Source: Bradyrhizobium sp. ISRA464 (lineage in GTDB: Bacteria; Pseudomonadota; Alphaproteobacteria; Rhizobiales; Xanthobacteraceae). Taken from it: DNA of 64,000 nt. Each line of letters opens with the position of its first letter. Position 1 is the first letter of the stretch. The stretch lies in assembly GCF_029910095.1 (NCBI RefSeq), contig NZ_CP094526.1, positions 868,001 through 932,000 on the forward strand, read 5' to 3'. This document shows, one piece after another, positions 32,736 through 41,534 of the stretch. The position numbers and the translations under genes are program-made. Below the pieces are notes generated by a model that was given only the letters and a program-made list of their open reading frames with translations, was not told where the DNA came from and made no database searches.

Positions 32736-33287
32736 CTACTTCGCTCTGCCGCCGAATTCGCCATTGGCGATGCGCGCGATGCGGTTGGCGGCTGCGGCCG
32801 GCGCACTGTTGTTGCGCTGGAAGTCGTCCACTGTCCCGCCCTGATCGCGCGGCAGCGGCGAGGACGCTTCAGAATAGCCACTCGGCCAGACGAACAGTGC
32901 CAGCATGAGGGCGGCATTGATGAGCCCGCCAACCAGCGTTCCGGTGAACTGCGGATTGATCGCCCATTCCGGATATCTGCTCGCGATCAGCCGGTCGATC
33001 ACAACCAGCGCAATCCAAGCCACCATCACGCAAACGGGGTCCCATCCGATGTCGCGGACCCGCATCGACTGCAGCATGAAGGTGATGGCAAGCGCGGCAA
33101 AGAAGGCGATCTGCATCGGGCCGCTGCTGGCGGCCTGTACCAGCAGCACGTCCGTCCTGCCGCTTCCCGGCGTCGTGCCGGTGACCCCATAGGCCAGCAG
33201 CACAAGGCCGGCTGCAAGCGCGAAGATACAGAGCAAGAAAGGCACCCGGCTGATCCGGGCGTTGAAGCCGAACAGGTAACCCAGCAT
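32736..33287 (-). CDS. DUF805-like inner-membrane protein
   Basis: A 183-residue membrane protein with about four hydrophobic segments (LLCIFALAAGLVLLAYGV, IAFFAALAITFMLQSM, VCVMVAWIALVVIDRLI, GLINAALMLALFVW) and a polar C-terminal tail. The opening MLGYLFGFNARISRVPFLL resembles the FxGRISRxxFWxG start of DUF805 proteins. Function unknown. The Met at 33287 is preceded by AGGGA; longer starts would add a basic 36-residue leader. It is a single gene between the IS630 region and the divergent ABC operon. Confidence 0.7.
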   Translation of the reverse strand: MLGYLFGFNARISRVPFLLCIFALAAGLVLLAYGVTGTTPGSGRTDVLLVQAASSGPMQIAFFAALAITFMLQSMRVRDIGWDPVCVMVAWIALVVIDRLIASRYPEWAINPQFTGTLVGGLINAALMLALFVWPSGYSEASSPLPRDQGGTVDDFQRNNSAPAAAANRIARIANGEFGGRAK

Positions 33288-33387
33288 GTGACGCGTCCCT
33301 TTCGGCCGACCGTCGCCTCGGACTGCTTTCCGGACCGTGAAGGCAGGGCGGCCTCGCCGGCGCGTGGTTTCCGGTTGCTTTACCGAA

Positions 33388-33413
33388 TGCATCAATTCTG
33401 CTGCAGTGCATCA
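33388..33413. promoter_or_regulatory. TGCA cluster, possible BoxR-type site
   Basis: Three TGCA elements occur in 23 bases (33388, 33402, 33407), two of them as direct TGCATCA repeats. The site is about 265 bases upstream of the ABC operon's first gene and just outside the DUF805 gene, in the gene-free gap 33288-33676. TGCA repeats are the reported recognition unit of BzdR/BoxR regulators; the assignment is inference. Confidence 0.4.
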
Positions 33414-33676
33414 CGGGAGGTCGGCGCCTGCGACGATAGTTGCCCTCGCAACCGGCATTATATTTCTTGCCACGGTTGGCTTAGACGAATTATGGTGCAA
33501 GGTGCTGGGGTATGCGCCGAAGGTTCTAAATGGGGCCATCGGTTCGTGCTTGCTGCGCACTCGCGATTTCGCGCACAAAACATGTCGCCGGGAACGGCGC
33601 GCCAAGCGTGGCCCGCAAGGTCGGGGCTAAAGCCCGGTCTGGCGGGACGTTCACCTGGTTGAGGAGGGGAGTGAAT

Positions 33677-34849
33677 ATGAACAAGGCATTTTGGCTGGCA
33701 GGCGCCATGGCCATGGCGCTGGCACAGCCGGCGACCGCGGCCGGCACCATCAAGATCGGATTTGTCTCGACCTTCAGCGGCCCGACCGCCGTGATCGGCA
33801 ATGACATGCGCAATTCCTTCGAGCTGGCGCTCGACCACATGGGCCGCAAGATGGACGGCAAGCCGGTCGAGGTGATCTACGAGGACGACCAGCAGAAGCC
33901 CGACATCGGCAAGCAGAAGACCGAGAAGCTGGTGCAGTCGGACAAGGTGGATTTCATCGTCGGCTACATCTGGTCGAACGTGCTGCTGGCCTCGCTGAAG
34001 ACCGCGGTCGATTCCAAGACCTTCCTGATCTCAGCCAATGCCGGTCCGTCGCAGCTCGCCGGCGAATTGTGCTCGCCTTACGTGTTCTCGACCTCTTGGC
34101 AGAACGATCAGACGCCCGCCGCGATGGGCCTCTACATGAACCAGAAGGGCGTCAAGTCGGTATTCCTGATCGGTCCGAACTACGCCGCCGGCAAGGACAT
34201 GCTCGCCGGGGTGAAGAGCACCTTCAAGGGCCAGGTCGTCGGCGAGGAATATACGGTGTGGCCGAGCCAGCTCGACTTCTCCGCCGAGCTCACCAAGGCG
34301 CGCAACTCCAAGGCCGAGTCGATCTTCGTGTTCTATCCCGGCGCAGCCGGCGTTCAGTTCCTGAATCAGTACGTCCAGGCCGGCATCAAGCAGCAGATCC
34401 CGCTCTACACCGCGTTCACCGTCGACGAATTGTCGCTGCCGCTGCAGAAGGACAATGCGATCGGCATTCCCGGCGCGCAGGAATGGGTCAACGACCTGCC
34501 GAACGAGCAGAACAAGAAATTCGTCGCGGACTACCGCAAGAAGTACACCGGCCTGCGCCCGACCTATTACGGCGCCCAGGCCTATGACGCCGCCCAGCTC
34601 ATCAACAGCGCCGTCGTCGCGGTGAAGGGCGACCTCACCAAGAAGGACGCGATGAAGGCCGAGATGGAGAAGGCCAACTTCAAGTCGCTGCGCGGCCCGT
34701 TCAAGTACGGCAACAACCACATTCCGATCCAGAACTTCTATCTGCAGGACGTGGTCAAGGACGCCGACGGCCAGCTCTCGCTGAAGACGGTCGCGACCAT
34801 CGTCAAGGACAACCAGGATCAGTTCCACGACAAGTGTCCGATGAAGTGA
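33677..34849 (+). CDS. Branched-chain-type ABC binding protein (benzoate/aromatic uptake)
   Basis: A 390-residue periplasmic binding protein. A signal peptide covers residues 1-22 (ending ATAA/GTIK). The type I binding-protein fold is shown by IKIGFVSTFSGPTAVIGNDMRNSFELALDHMGRKMDG, IVGYIWSNVLLASLKTAVDSKTFLISANAGPSQLAG and TYYGAQAYDAAQLINSAV. GAGGAGGGGA precedes the ATG. It heads the set of two permeases and two ATPases that follows, with a 230-base gap holding a palindromic repeat. The neighbouring benzoyl-CoA genes suggest benzoate or a related aromatic acid as the ligand. Confidence 0.9.
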   Translation: MNKAFWLAGAMAMALAQPATAAGTIKIGFVSTFSGPTAVIGNDMRNSFELALDHMGRKMDGKPVEVIYEDDQQKPDIGKQKTEKLVQSDKVDFIVGYIWSNVLLASLKTAVDSKTFLISANAGPSQLAGELCSPYVFSTSWQNDQTPAAMGLYMNQKGVKSVFLIGPNYAAGKDMLAGVKSTFKGQVVGEEYTVWPSQLDFSAELTKARNSKAESIFVFYPGAAGVQFLNQYVQAGIKQQIPLYTAFTVDELSLPLQKDNAIGIPGAQEWVNDLPNEQNKKFVADYRKKYTGLRPTYYGAQAYDAAQLINSAVVAVKGDLTKKDAMKAEMEKANFKSLRGPFKYGNNHIPIQNFYLQDVVKDADGQLSLKTVATIVKDNQDQFHDKCPMK

Positions 34850-34851
34850 TT

Positions 34852-35010
34852 TGAAGTCACCTCGCCCCGCTCTTGCGGGGAGAGGTCAATCGCGAAGCGA
34901 TTGGGTGAGGGGCTCTTCCTACAAGCTCGACTCGTCGCGAGAGCTCCTCACCCCAACCCTCTCAGGGCGAGCTCTGCTCGTCCTGGCCCCGCAAGCGCGG
35001 GGCGAGGGAG
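34852..35010. repeat. REP-like palindrome between binding protein and permease genes
   Basis: The arms CACCTCGCCCCGCTCTTGCGGGG and CCCCGCAAGCGCGGGGCGAG, with inner GGTGAGG/CCTCACC-type pairs. Its position after the binding-protein gene would protect that mRNA or attenuate read-through, giving more binding protein than permease. Confidence 0.65.
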
Positions 35011-35081
35011 AACAAAAAGCCGTAAAGGCGGCGGCGCATGCGCGCTGCCGCTGTTTCATTTGAAGGTGACGTAGCCTCACG

Positions 35082-35999
35082 ATGTATCTCGTCGTCGAAC
35101 AACTCCTGAACGGCCTGCAATTCGGCCTCCTGCTGTTCCTGCTGGCGGCCGGCCTGACGCTGGTGTTCGGCATCATGGACTTCGTCAATCTGGCGCACGG
35201 TTCGCTCTACATGATGGGCGCCTATTTCGCCGCGACCTTCGTGGCCTGGACCGGCAGCTTCGTGCTCGGCGCACTGATGGCGCTGGGCGCCAGCCTGCTG
35301 CTTGGCGTCGTCCTCGAATATGTCGCGCTGCGACATCTCTATGGCCGCGACCATCTCGACCAGGTGCTCGCGACCTTCGGCCTGATCCTGTTCTTCAACG
35401 ATGCCGTGCGGCTGATCTGGGGCCCGGCCGGCCTCGCGCTGCCGCTGCCGGCCTGGCTGACCGTGCCGGTGCAGATCATTCCTGGCGTGTACTATCCGGC
35501 CTATCGCCTGCTGATCATCACGGTCGCGCTGGCCGTGGCCGCGTTGCTCTATCTCGTGGTGATGCGCACCCGCGTCGGCATGCTGATCCGCGCCGGTGCC
35601 TCGAACCGCGAGATGATCGGCGCGCTCGGCATCAACATCAAGCTGCTGTTCACGCTGGTGTTCGGCCTCGGTGCCGCGCTCGCCGGCCTTGCCGGGCTGA
35701 TGCAGGCGCCGATCCTCACCGTGCAGATCGGCATGGGCGAGAACATCCTGATCCTCGCCTTCGTCATCATCGTGATCGGCGGCATCGGCTCGATCCGCGG
35801 TGCCTTCCTGGCGGCGATCTTCGTCGGCATGATCGATACGCTCGGCCGCGCCTTCCTGCCGGACCTGCTGCGCAAGGTGCTGAGCGGGGCTGCGGCGTCG
35901 ACCGCGGCGCCGGCGCTGTCCTCGATGCTGATCTACCTTCTGATGGCGATCGTGCTGGTCGTGCGGCCGGAGGGGCTGTTTCCGGCCGCCAAGCGATGA
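35082..35999 (+). CDS. Branched-chain-type ABC permease (LivH-like)
   Basis: A 305-residue inner-membrane permease with about eight hydrophobic segments. The opening LLNGLQFGLLLFLLAAGLTLVFGIMDFVNLAHGSLYMMGAY is the LivH signature. The cytoplasmic loop GASNREMIGALGINIKLLFTLVFGLGAALAGLAGLM (about 175-210) carries the ATPase-coupling helix. It pairs with the LivM-like protein, whose ATG overlaps this stop as ATGA. Part of the aromatic-acid importer inferred from context. Confidence 0.92.
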   Translation: MYLVVEQLLNGLQFGLLLFLLAAGLTLVFGIMDFVNLAHGSLYMMGAYFAATFVAWTGSFVLGALMALGASLLLGVVLEYVALRHLYGRDHLDQVLATFGLILFFNDAVRLIWGPAGLALPLPAWLTVPVQIIPGVYYPAYRLLIITVALAVAALLYLVVMRTRVGMLIRAGASNREMIGALGINIKLLFTLVFGLGAALAGLAGLMQAPILTVQIGMGENILILAFVIIVIGGIGSIRGAFLAAIFVGMIDTLGRAFLPDLLRKVLSGAAASTAAPALSSMLIYLLMAIVLVVRPEGLFPAAKR

Positions 36000-36943
36000 T
36001 GCCCAAGCTCAACGTCCCCGGCGCCGTCGCGGCGCTCCTCTGCGTCGCCCTCGCCCTGCTGCCGGTTTACTCGGCGGTGTCAGGCAATATCTTCATCCTC
36101 ACGCTGTTCACTCGCATCGTGATCTTTGCGCTCGCCGCCGCGAGCCTGAACCTGATCATGGGCTATGGCGGCATGATGAGCTTCGGCCACGCCGCCTATC
36201 TCGGCATCGGCGGCTACGCGGTCGGCATCCTTGCCGCCGAGGGCATCGGCTCCGGCTTCATCCAGTGGCCGGCGGCGCTGGCGGTCTCGGCGCTGTTTGC
36301 TCTGGTGATCGGCGCGCTCTCTTTGCGCACCCGCGGCGTCTACTTCATCATGATCACGCTGGCCTTCGCGCAGATGGCCTATTACGTGGCCTCCGGCCTG
36401 TCGCGCTACGGCGGCGACGATGGCCTCACCATCTACAAACGCAGCGATTTCGCCGGCCTGATCAACCTCTCTGATCGCACAGAGTTCTACTATCTCTGCC
36501 TCGCCTGTCTGTTCGGCGGCCTCTATTTGATCTGGCGCATCGTCAATTCGCGCTTCGGCCTGGTGGTGCAGGGCGTCCGCTCCAACGAGCAGCGCATGCA
36601 GGCGATCGGCTTCCATGCCAACCGCTACCGCCTGGTCTGCTTCGTCATCGCTGGCACCATCTGCGGGCTATCCGGCGCGCTGCTCGCCAACAACACCGAC
36701 TTCGTCAGCCCGGCGGTGATGTACTGGACCCGCTCCGGCGATCTCATGGTGATGGTGATCCTGGGCGGCATGGGCTCGCTGTTCGGCCCGGTGCTCGGCG
36801 CCATCGTCTACCTGGTGCTGGAAGAGCTGCTGTCGCAGTTCACCGAATATTCGGGGCTGATCCTAGGCCCGGTGCTGCTCCTGATCGTGCTGTTCGCGCG
36901 CGGCGGCATCATGGGCCTGCTCGGGAGGATGAGGCGTGACTGA
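35996..36943 (+). CDS. Branched-chain-type ABC permease (LivM-like)
   Basis: A 315-residue permease with about eight to nine hydrophobic segments. LNLIMGYGGMMSFGHAAYLGIGGYAVGILA (about 40-70) and the coupling loop GVRSNEQRMQAIGFHANRYRLVCFVIAGTICGLSGALLANN (about 195-235) are LivM landmarks, as is VMVILGGMGSLFGPVLGA. It overlaps the genes on both sides by a few bases (4 upstream, 8 downstream), so all are translated as one unit. Confidence 0.92.
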   Translation: MMPKLNVPGAVAALLCVALALLPVYSAVSGNIFILTLFTRIVIFALAAASLNLIMGYGGMMSFGHAAYLGIGGYAVGILAAEGIGSGFIQWPAALAVSALFALVIGALSLRTRGVYFIMITLAFAQMAYYVASGLSRYGGDDGLTIYKRSDFAGLINLSDRTEFYYLCLACLFGGLYLIWRIVNSRFGLVVQGVRSNEQRMQAIGFHANRYRLVCFVIAGTICGLSGALLANNTDFVSPAVMYWTRSGDLMVMVILGGMGSLFGPVLGAIVYLVLEELLSQFTEYSGLILGPVLLLIVLFARGGIMGLLGRMRRD

Positions 36944-37715
36944 TTCCTTGGCTGATCCCTTGCTCCGCGTCGACAATCTGGTGCGCCGCTTCGGCGGCAT
37001 CACCGCGACCGACAATCTCTCGATGGAGGTTAAGCCGGGCGAGCTGCACGCCATCATCGGCCCGAACGGCGCCGGCAAGACCACGCTGATCAGCCAGCTC
37101 ACCGGGCAGTTGATGCCGAATTCCGGCACCATCCAATTCGGCGGCCGCGACGTCACACGGCTGCCGTCCTACAGGCGAAGCCGGCTCGGGCTGGCGCGCT
37201 CGTTCCAGATCACCTCGCTGCTGAAGGACTTCTCGGCGATCGACAATGTCGCGCTCGCAGCGCAAGCCCATGACGGCCACTCCTTCCGTTTCTGGGGCAA
37301 TGCGCGGAAAGAGCCGCATCTGCGCGAGGCCGCACGCGCCGCGCTGGAGCGCGTCGGTCTTGGCGCGCGCGCCAATGTCGTGGTCTCGCAACTGAGCCAT
37401 GGCGAGCAGCGCGAGCTCGAGCTGGCGGTCGCGCTCGCCACCAGGCCGCAGCTCCTGTTGCTGGACGAGCCGATGGCCGGCCTCGGCGTCACCGAATCCG
37501 CGCGGATGGTCGCGCTGCTCAAGGAGCTGCGCAAGGAAGTGACCATCGTGCTGGTCGAGCACGACATGGAGGCTGTGTTCGCGCTGGCCGACCGCATCAC
37601 GGTGCTGGTCTACGGCCGCGTCATCGCCTGCGACGTGCCCGATGCGATCCGCAAGCACGATGAGGTCAAGCGCGCCTATCTCGGCGAACAGCATGCGGTG
37701 ACGCGCCATGGCTGA
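36936..37715 (+). CDS. Branched-chain-type ABC ATPase (LivG-like)
   Basis: A 259-residue ATP-binding subunit starting at GTG 36936, with GGGAGGATGAGG upstream. Walker A is GPNGAGKTT (about 42-50), the signature region reads LSHGEQRELELAVALA (about 152-167), Walker B is LLLLDEPMAGLG (about 171-182), and the switch His is in LVEHDM. LivG-type features include the FGGITATDNLSMEV start and the long insert before the signature. It overlaps livM by 8 bases and livF by 8. Confidence 0.92.
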   Translation: MTDSLADPLLRVDNLVRRFGGITATDNLSMEVKPGELHAIIGPNGAGKTTLISQLTGQLMPNSGTIQFGGRDVTRLPSYRRSRLGLARSFQITSLLKDFSAIDNVALAAQAHDGHSFRFWGNARKEPHLREAARAALERVGLGARANVVVSQLSHGEQRELELAVALATRPQLLLLDEPMAGLGVTESARMVALLKELRKEVTIVLVEHDMEAVFALADRITVLVYGRVIACDVPDAIRKHDEVKRAYLGEQHAVTRHG

Positions 37716-38436
37716 GACCAAGATGGTTGAGACCCTGCTCGAAGTCGACGCGATCGAAACCTGCTACGGCCTGAGCCAGGTGCTGTTCGGCCTGTCGTTA
37801 CAGATCAAGGCAGGCGAGATGGTTGCGCTGATGGGCCGCAACGGCATGGGCAAGACCACCACCATCCGCTCGATCATGGGCCTCACGCCCGCGCGCGCCG
37901 GCGCCATCCGCTTTGCCGGCGAGCAGGTGCGGGGCCTGCCGTCCTACAAGATCGCGAAGCTCGGCATCGGGCTCGTGCCCGAGGGACGCCAGATCTTCCC
38001 GAATCTCACCGTACGCGAAAATCTTGTCGCCGCGTCGGGCAACCGCCTGGGCGCATCCGATCCGTGGACGCTGGAGAAGATCCACGTGCTATTCCCGCGG
38101 CTCGCCGAGCGCGGCAACAATATGGGCGTCACGCTCTCCGGCGGCGAGCAGCAGATGCTCGCAATCGGCCGCGCGCTGATGACCAATCCGAAACTCCTGA
38201 TCCTCGACGAGGCGACCGAGGGCCTTGCGCCGCTGATCCGCGACGAGATCTGGAGCTGCCTGTCGATGCTGAAGGGGCAGGGGCAGTCGGTGCTGGTCAT
38301 CGACAAGAACGTCGAGAACCTCGCCCGCATCGCCGACCGCCACTACATCATCGAGCGCGGTAAGACGGTGTGGTGCGGCACCAGCGAGCAGCTGATCGCC
38401 GAGCCCGATCTGCAGCACAAGTATCTGGGGATTTGA
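37708..38436 (+). CDS. Branched-chain-type ABC ATPase (LivF-like)
   Basis: A 242-residue ATP-binding subunit. Walker A is GRNGMGKTT (about 43-51), signature LSGGEQQMLAIGRALM (about 141-156), Walker B LLILDEATEGLAP (about 160-172). GLVPEGRQIFPNLTVRENL is typical of LivF. In the switch region, VIDKNVENL carries Lys-Asn where many ATPases have a His, as seen in several LivF-type proteins. It is the last gene of the import operon. A 13-bp stem between it and the convergent GS-like gene probably ends both transcripts. Confidence 0.91.
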   Translation: MAETKMVETLLEVDAIETCYGLSQVLFGLSLQIKAGEMVALMGRNGMGKTTTIRSIMGLTPARAGAIRFAGEQVRGLPSYKIAKLGIGLVPEGRQIFPNLTVRENLVAASGNRLGASDPWTLEKIHVLFPRLAERGNNMGVTLSGGEQQMLAIGRALMTNPKLLILDEATEGLAPLIRDEIWSCLSMLKGQGQSVLVIDKNVENLARIADRHYIIERGKTVWCGTSEQLIAEPDLQHKYLGI

Positions 38437-38465
38437 AACTGGAAAGTGAAACGCTCAATCTACCT

Positions 38466-38508
38466 CCGTCATCCTGAGACGCGCGTGCCGCGCTCCTCAG
38501 GATGACGG
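38466..38508. terminator. Palindrome between convergent operons
   Basis: CCGTCATCCTGAG (38466-38478) is exactly complementary to CTCAGGATGACGG (38496-38508). It sits between the livF stop and the stop of the GS-like gene, 9 bases from the latter, and probably acts in both directions. The sequence also belongs to a REP-like class. Confidence 0.65.
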
Positions 38509-38517
38509 ATCACTTAG

Positions 38518-39954
38518 TCAAAACATCTCGAAATATTCGCGATGTTCCCAATCGGAGACCTCGGCCTGAAACCGTTCGATCTCGGCGTTCTTGATGTGGA
38601 CGTAATAGTCGACGAACTCCGGCCCCAGCGCCTGACGGAAGAACGGATCGTCGTTGAGCGCAAACACCGCTTCGCGCAGCGACTTCGGCAGCAGCGCGGC
38701 CTTGGTCTCGTAGGGCGTGTCGGCGGAAGGGCCGGGATCGAGCGTGCGGTCGACGCCGTCCAGGCCGGACAGGATCTGGCTCGCCATGTAGAGATAGGGG
38801 TTCGCGGCCGGCTCGCCGATCCGGTTCTCCAGCCGTGTTGCAGGATCGTTCGCACAGCCGAGCACGCGGATCATCACGCCGCGGTTGTCGCGGCCCCAGA
38901 TCGCGCGATCCGGCGCCAGCGAATAGGAGCGGTAGCGCTTGTAGCCGTTGATGGTCGGCGTCGTGAACACGGTCGAGCCCCGCGCGTGCTCGATCAGGCC
39001 GGCGAGATAGGCGCGACCGAGCGGGCTCAAAGGCTCGCCGGTCTCCTTCGCCATGAAGGCGTTCTCACCCGTGGCGCGCGACACCAGCGATTGGTGCAGG
39101 TGCCAGCCGCTGGCAAACACGTTCGGCAGTTTCGGCCGGCACATGAAGGTGGCGTGATAGCCGTGGCGCCGCGCGATCTGCTTCACCGCGGAGCGGAACA
39201 GCACCATGGTGTCAGCCGGCGCGAGCCCAATCGTCGGCTGGAAGGTGAACTCGCACTGGCTCGGGCCGAATTCGACCTCGACCGAGCGCAGCGGCAGGCC
39301 GAGCGCGACGATGTCGCGGCGGATGATCTCGAGCGCGGGCTCCATCAGGTCGTAGCGCTGCTCGGTCAGATATTGGTAGCCCTGCGACAACAGGCTCACC
39401 GACGGCGGCCTGCCGGGCTGGCCGGCATCCTCCGGCGCCATGTGGGCGTCGTCGAGCTTGAACAGATGGAATTCGACCTCGAGCCCGGCCACGAAGTCGT
39501 AGCCGCGGCTCGCGAGCTGATCGAGCACCTTGCGGTAGAGATTGCGGGTGGCGAACGGCACCGGCCGTCCGTCGCTGAAATAGAGGTCGCAGAGCAGCCA
39601 GCCGGTGTTGGGCGTCCACGGCAGCACGCGGAACGTGGTGGGATCGGCGACCATCAGCACGTCGGCCGCGCCCTCCATCTCCTTCATGCCGAAGCCGCCG
39701 CCGGCGGTGAACACCGGGAACACCGTCTTGTGCGAGGTGTCCTTGGCCAGCATCGTCGTGGTGATGGAGCAGCCGCCCTCGAGCGAGCGCACGGCTTCGC
39801 TTGCGATCAGCGTCTTGCCGCGCGGGATGCCATGCTGGTCGGGAAACGACAGCCTGACGACTTCGAGGTTGTTCTCCTCGACGATGCGGCGGAGGCGCTC
39901 TGCGGCCTCCTTCTGCTCGTTCGACCACAGGCCGTGGCGCTCGACGAAGCTCAC
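38518..39954 (-). CDS. Glutamine-synthetase-like gamma-glutamyl ligase
   Basis: A 478-residue protein of the glutamine synthetase superfamily. A beta-grasp N-terminal domain (VVRLSFPDQHGIPRGKTL) is followed by the catalytic barrel: metal-binding Glu pair in AGLEVEFHLF, ligands in EVEFGPSQCEFTF, His in ASGWHLHQSL, Arg-rich NGYKRYRSYSLAPDRAIWGRDNRG, and RLENRIGEPAANPYLYMA. All expected catalytic positions look present. It is not GlnA-like in its details, and it is cotranscribed with a Rieske oxygenase, as are GS-like ligases that gamma-glutamylate aniline or other amines. I therefore infer an amine substrate, possibly aromatic, rather than ammonia. Confidence 0.82.
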   Translation of the reverse strand: MSFVERHGLWSNEQKEAAERLRRIVEENNLEVVRLSFPDQHGIPRGKTLIASEAVRSLEGGCSITTTMLAKDTSHKTVFPVFTAGGGFGMKEMEGAADVLMVADPTTFRVLPWTPNTGWLLCDLYFSDGRPVPFATRNLYRKVLDQLASRGYDFVAGLEVEFHLFKLDDAHMAPEDAGQPGRPPSVSLLSQGYQYLTEQRYDLMEPALEIIRRDIVALGLPLRSVEVEFGPSQCEFTFQPTIGLAPADTMVLFRSAVKQIARRHGYHATFMCRPKLPNVFASGWHLHQSLVSRATGENAFMAKETGEPLSPLGRAYLAGLIEHARGSTVFTTPTINGYKRYRSYSLAPDRAIWGRDNRGVMIRVLGCANDPATRLENRIGEPAANPYLYMASQILSGLDGVDRTLDPGPSADTPYETKAALLPKSLREAVFALNDDPFFRQALGPEFVDYYVHIKNAEIERFQAEVSDWEHREYFEMF

Positions 39955-39978
39955 AGCGTCACTCCTTTGTCCGATCAG

Positions 39979-40064
39979 TCGTCATTGCGAGGAGCGCAGC
40001 GACGAAGCAATCCATGCCTCCACAAGCGGCGCGATGGATTGCTTCGCTTCGCTCGCAATGACGG
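39979..40064. repeat. REP-like palindrome (CGTCATTGCGAG class) inside an operon
   Basis: GTCATTGCGAGGAGCGCAGC and the complementary GCTTCGCTCGCAATGAC arms enclose ATCCAT/ATGGAT. It lies between the Rieske oxygenase and GS-like genes and may tune their relative expression. Confidence 0.75.
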
Positions 40065-40074
40065 AGAATGGCCA

Positions 40075-41433
40075 TCACTCGGCCGCGGTCAAATGATGCA
40101 CCTTGCCGGCGATCTCGCGCGGCACGGGGGCGGCCCACGGCGCGCCGCGGCGGCGTTTGACGTCGACCTCCATCCAGTAGAGCTCCCAGCCCTGTGTCGG
40201 GCCGATGCCGTCCATCGTCGCCGGGCCCTGGATGCTGCGCGCGGTGGCGTCGTCGAGGAACAGCATCGGCTTCTCGCCGCCCGCGACCTTCTCGATCTCC
40301 TGCCGCAGCAGCCGGCGATACTGCACGATCGCCTTGTCGCTCTGGCCGAGATGCTCGTTGGTGCGATCCTGGATCGGGCCCATCGACTCCACCGCCCACT
40401 GGTCGTGAACGTTGATGTCGGTGCCCATGCCGGTGTAGGTCGCGGTTGCCTGCTCGTGCGGGTCGAAGCCGTAGTCGTTGGTCTTGTTCTTCCGCGACTT
40501 GTAGTCGGGCAGCTCGTAGAGCTCGAGCCGCTGGTCGCGCATCTTCTGTTTGTCGACCGGCGCCGTGTAGCTGGTGAAGATCGCGTACCAGTAGCAATTC
40601 TCGTCGTCGATCGGCACGTGCCACTGCGTGATGGTCATCTCGGTCGACATCGGGATGACGAAGCCGTGCGGAAACAGCTGGTTGGTCACGCGCACATGGG
40701 TGCGCTCCTCGTCGAGCTCGCGCAGTGCGATCAGGCGCAGGCCGTATTCGGTGTGCTCGACATTGATGATCGGCCGATCATATTCGCGCAGGACCTTGGT
40801 CATCGGCATGTCGCTGCCGGCCGACGCGCCGCGGAATTGTTTTCCGTAGGCGGCCGAGGTGTCCTCGTCCTCGAAGAAGCGATGCAGATAGGAGGCGTGC
40901 GCCGGGTCGATGCCGACCTCGAGCGCCTGCAGCCAGTTGCAGTTCATGTGGCCCTTGAAGGCAAAGGTGTGGCTGTCGGGCGCGACGAAGCAGTCGATCT
41001 CCGGAAATGCCGGCGGTTCGCCTTCGCCGAGATAAGCCCAGAGAATGCCGCTCTTCTCGACCACCGGATAGGAGCGCTGCTTGATGCCCTTGCAGAGCTG
41101 CGATCCAACAGGCTCGGCCGGCGTCTCGATGCACTGGCCGCTCGCGTCGAATAGCCAGCCATGGAAGGCGCAGCGCAGGCCGCCATTCTCCAGCCGGCCG
41201 AAGGCGAGGTCGGCGCCGCGATGCGCGCAGTGGCGATCGATCAGCCCGTAGCGGCCGTCTTCGCCGCGGAACAGCACTAGGTTCTCGCCGAGCAGGCGCA
41301 CCGGCCGTACCGGGCGCGCGCCCTGCAACTCGTCCACCAGCGCCGCCGGCTGCCAATACATCCGCATCAGCCTGCCGCACGGGTCCTTAGCCCCGGTGCG
41401 GGTGATCAGGTCGTTCTGTTCCTGGCTCATCAT
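40075..41433 (-). CDS. Rieske aromatic-ring oxygenase, alpha subunit (LigXa_C type)
   Basis: A 452-residue oxygenase component. The Rieske [2Fe-2S] ligands are C69-x-H71 and C88-x2-H91 (CAHRGADLAFGRLENGGLRCAFHGW). The mononuclear iron site is D176, H179 and H184 (GIDPAHASYLH). The C-terminal part, with TGMGTDINVHDQWAVESMGPIQDRTNEHLGQSDKAIVQYRRLL, matches the LigXa-type C-terminal domain of demethylating or phthalate-type oxygenases. ATG 41433 has GGGAG upstream. No reductase or small beta subunit is adjacent. It is divergent from the IclR regulator and followed by the GS-like gene; the substrate is unknown but surely aromatic. Confidence 0.9.
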   Translation of the reverse strand: MMSQEQNDLITRTGAKDPCGRLMRMYWQPAALVDELQGARPVRPVRLLGENLVLFRGEDGRYGLIDRHCAHRGADLAFGRLENGGLRCAFHGWLFDASGQCIETPAEPVGSQLCKGIKQRSYPVVEKSGILWAYLGEGEPPAFPEIDCFVAPDSHTFAFKGHMNCNWLQALEVGIDPAHASYLHRFFEDEDTSAAYGKQFRGASAGSDMPMTKVLREYDRPIINVEHTEYGLRLIALRELDEERTHVRVTNQLFPHGFVIPMSTEMTITQWHVPIDDENCYWYAIFTSYTAPVDKQKMRDQRLELYELPDYKSRKNKTNDYGFDPHEQATATYTGMGTDINVHDQWAVESMGPIQDRTNEHLGQSDKAIVQYRRLLRQEIEKVAGGEKPMLFLDDATARSIQGPATMDGIGPTQGWELYWMEVDVKRRRGAPWAAPVPREIAGKVHHLTAAE

Positions 41434-41500
41434 GGCGGCGTCTCCCAAGATCGGATTTGTTCGCCTATTGAACGAATGTGCGAATTATGCCATGTCTGGT

Positions 41501-41517
41501 TTGGACAGCAAGTCCAA
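41501..41517. promoter_or_regulatory. Inverted repeat in IclR/Rieske divergent promoter
   Basis: TTGGAC, AGCAA, GTCCAA: perfect 6-bp arms. It lies 68 bases upstream of the Rieske gene and 28 bases before the IclR start. Possible IclR operator half. Confidence 0.5.
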
Positions 41518-41519
41518 TT

Positions 41520-41534
41520 TTTGAACCGTTCAAA
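41520..41534. promoter_or_regulatory. Perfect 15-base palindrome before the IclR gene
   Basis: TTTGAAC C GTTCAAA, 10 bases before the IclR start codon. This position suggests autorepression. A related half pattern (ATTGAACGAA) occurs at 41467-41476. Confidence 0.6.

Noticed and set aside
38542..41154. 870-codon open frame on the plus strand
   Set aside because: Antisense to the GS-like and Rieske genes and the REP between them; composition and lack of motifs mark it as a shadow.
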